A stretch of DNA of 64,000 nt from Vibrio sp. BS-M-Sm-2. GTDB taxonomy: Bacteria; Pseudomonadota; Gammaproteobacteria; Enterobacterales; Vibrionaceae. The stretch is taken from the NCBI RefSeq assembly GCF_041504345.1, contig NZ_CP167895.1:1426001-1490000 (forward strand). The letters are read 5' to 3'. The position numbers and the translations under genes were made by a program. The notes beneath the pieces are model-generated. The model was not told the DNA's origin. It did not search any database and worked only from the letters and a program-made list of their open reading frames with translations. This document shows, one piece after another, positions 63,999 through 64,000 of the stretch (the first letter of the stretch is position 1; each line of letters starts with the position of its first letter).

Positions 63999-64000
63999 TT

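Overview
The window reads as chromosome II of a Vibrio, most likely of the Splendidus clade. The organism call is an inference. It rests on gene order (pntAB, then the five-gene vxr cluster ending in a UPF0181/YoaH gene, then yciH, a tyrosine-recombinase gene, ddl, a LysR gene and hutA), on moderate GC, and on several small families typical of Vibrio (DUF3069-, DUF3319- and DUF3389-like). No rRNA, tRNA or CRISPR array was seen.

Layout. 1-3.8 kb: 3' end of cobQ, then modABC (molybdate uptake). 4.1-9.1 kb: a DUF3069-like protein, a receiver-GGDEF cyclase, an outer-membrane beta-barrel, a membrane GGDEF cyclase, a ComFB-family protein and a HlyU-domain protein. 9.4-12.4 kb: pntAB. 12.6-17.1 kb: vxrABCDE, an envelope-stress two-component system with accessory genes. 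17.1-22.8 kb: an accessory island inserted into the conserved order. It holds a GGDEF cyclase, a LexA-box transcript encoding two tiny coupled peptides, a frameshifted Shedu (DUF4263) defence nuclease and an ISNCY-type insertion sequence. 22.8-30.2 kb: yciH, a DUF3319-like gene, the recombinase gene, ddl, a SPOR lipoprotein, a Pat/YfiQ-type lysine acetyltransferase and a LysR regulator. 30.4-34.3 kb: a Fur-box-preceded hutA heme receptor with a one-base frameshift, an IS3-family element sitting in the loop of its terminator, and a 24-residue membrane peptide gene. 34.4-44.4 kb: galE; an overlapping TonB receptor/YfiR-like/YfiN-like cyclase operon; pxpABC (5-oxoprolinase); an FAD oxidoreductase. 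44.5-56.1 kb: a spacer with DnaA-box-like motifs, ybbP-ybbA, tesA, fabV, a GAF-GGDEF-EAL protein, an ABC-class ATPase and a stand-alone PBP2. 56.2-64 kb: a DnaJ-related protein, a 2OG-Fe(II) oxygenase, a YjdF-like membrane protein, a zinc-ribbon protein, an EamA transporter, an SgrR-type regulator, small proteins, a hotdog thioesterase and an M48 lipoprotein protease.

How it fits together. Cyclic-di-GMP is the main recurring theme: four intact GGDEF proteins, one EAL protein with a degenerate GGDEF, a YfiR-like periplasmic controller and a ComFB-family protein lie within about 48 kb, alongside the vxr system. The most novel-looking item is the SOS-type transcript at 19.3-19.6 kb, directly upstream of Shedu. 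Its plan (LexA box, long leader, two overlapping tiny ORFs of which the second is hydrophobic, strong terminator) resembles tisAB-type toxins without evident sequence similarity. Two genes (Shedu, hutA) are broken at homopolymers, so real mutation, slippage and sequencing error all remain possible.
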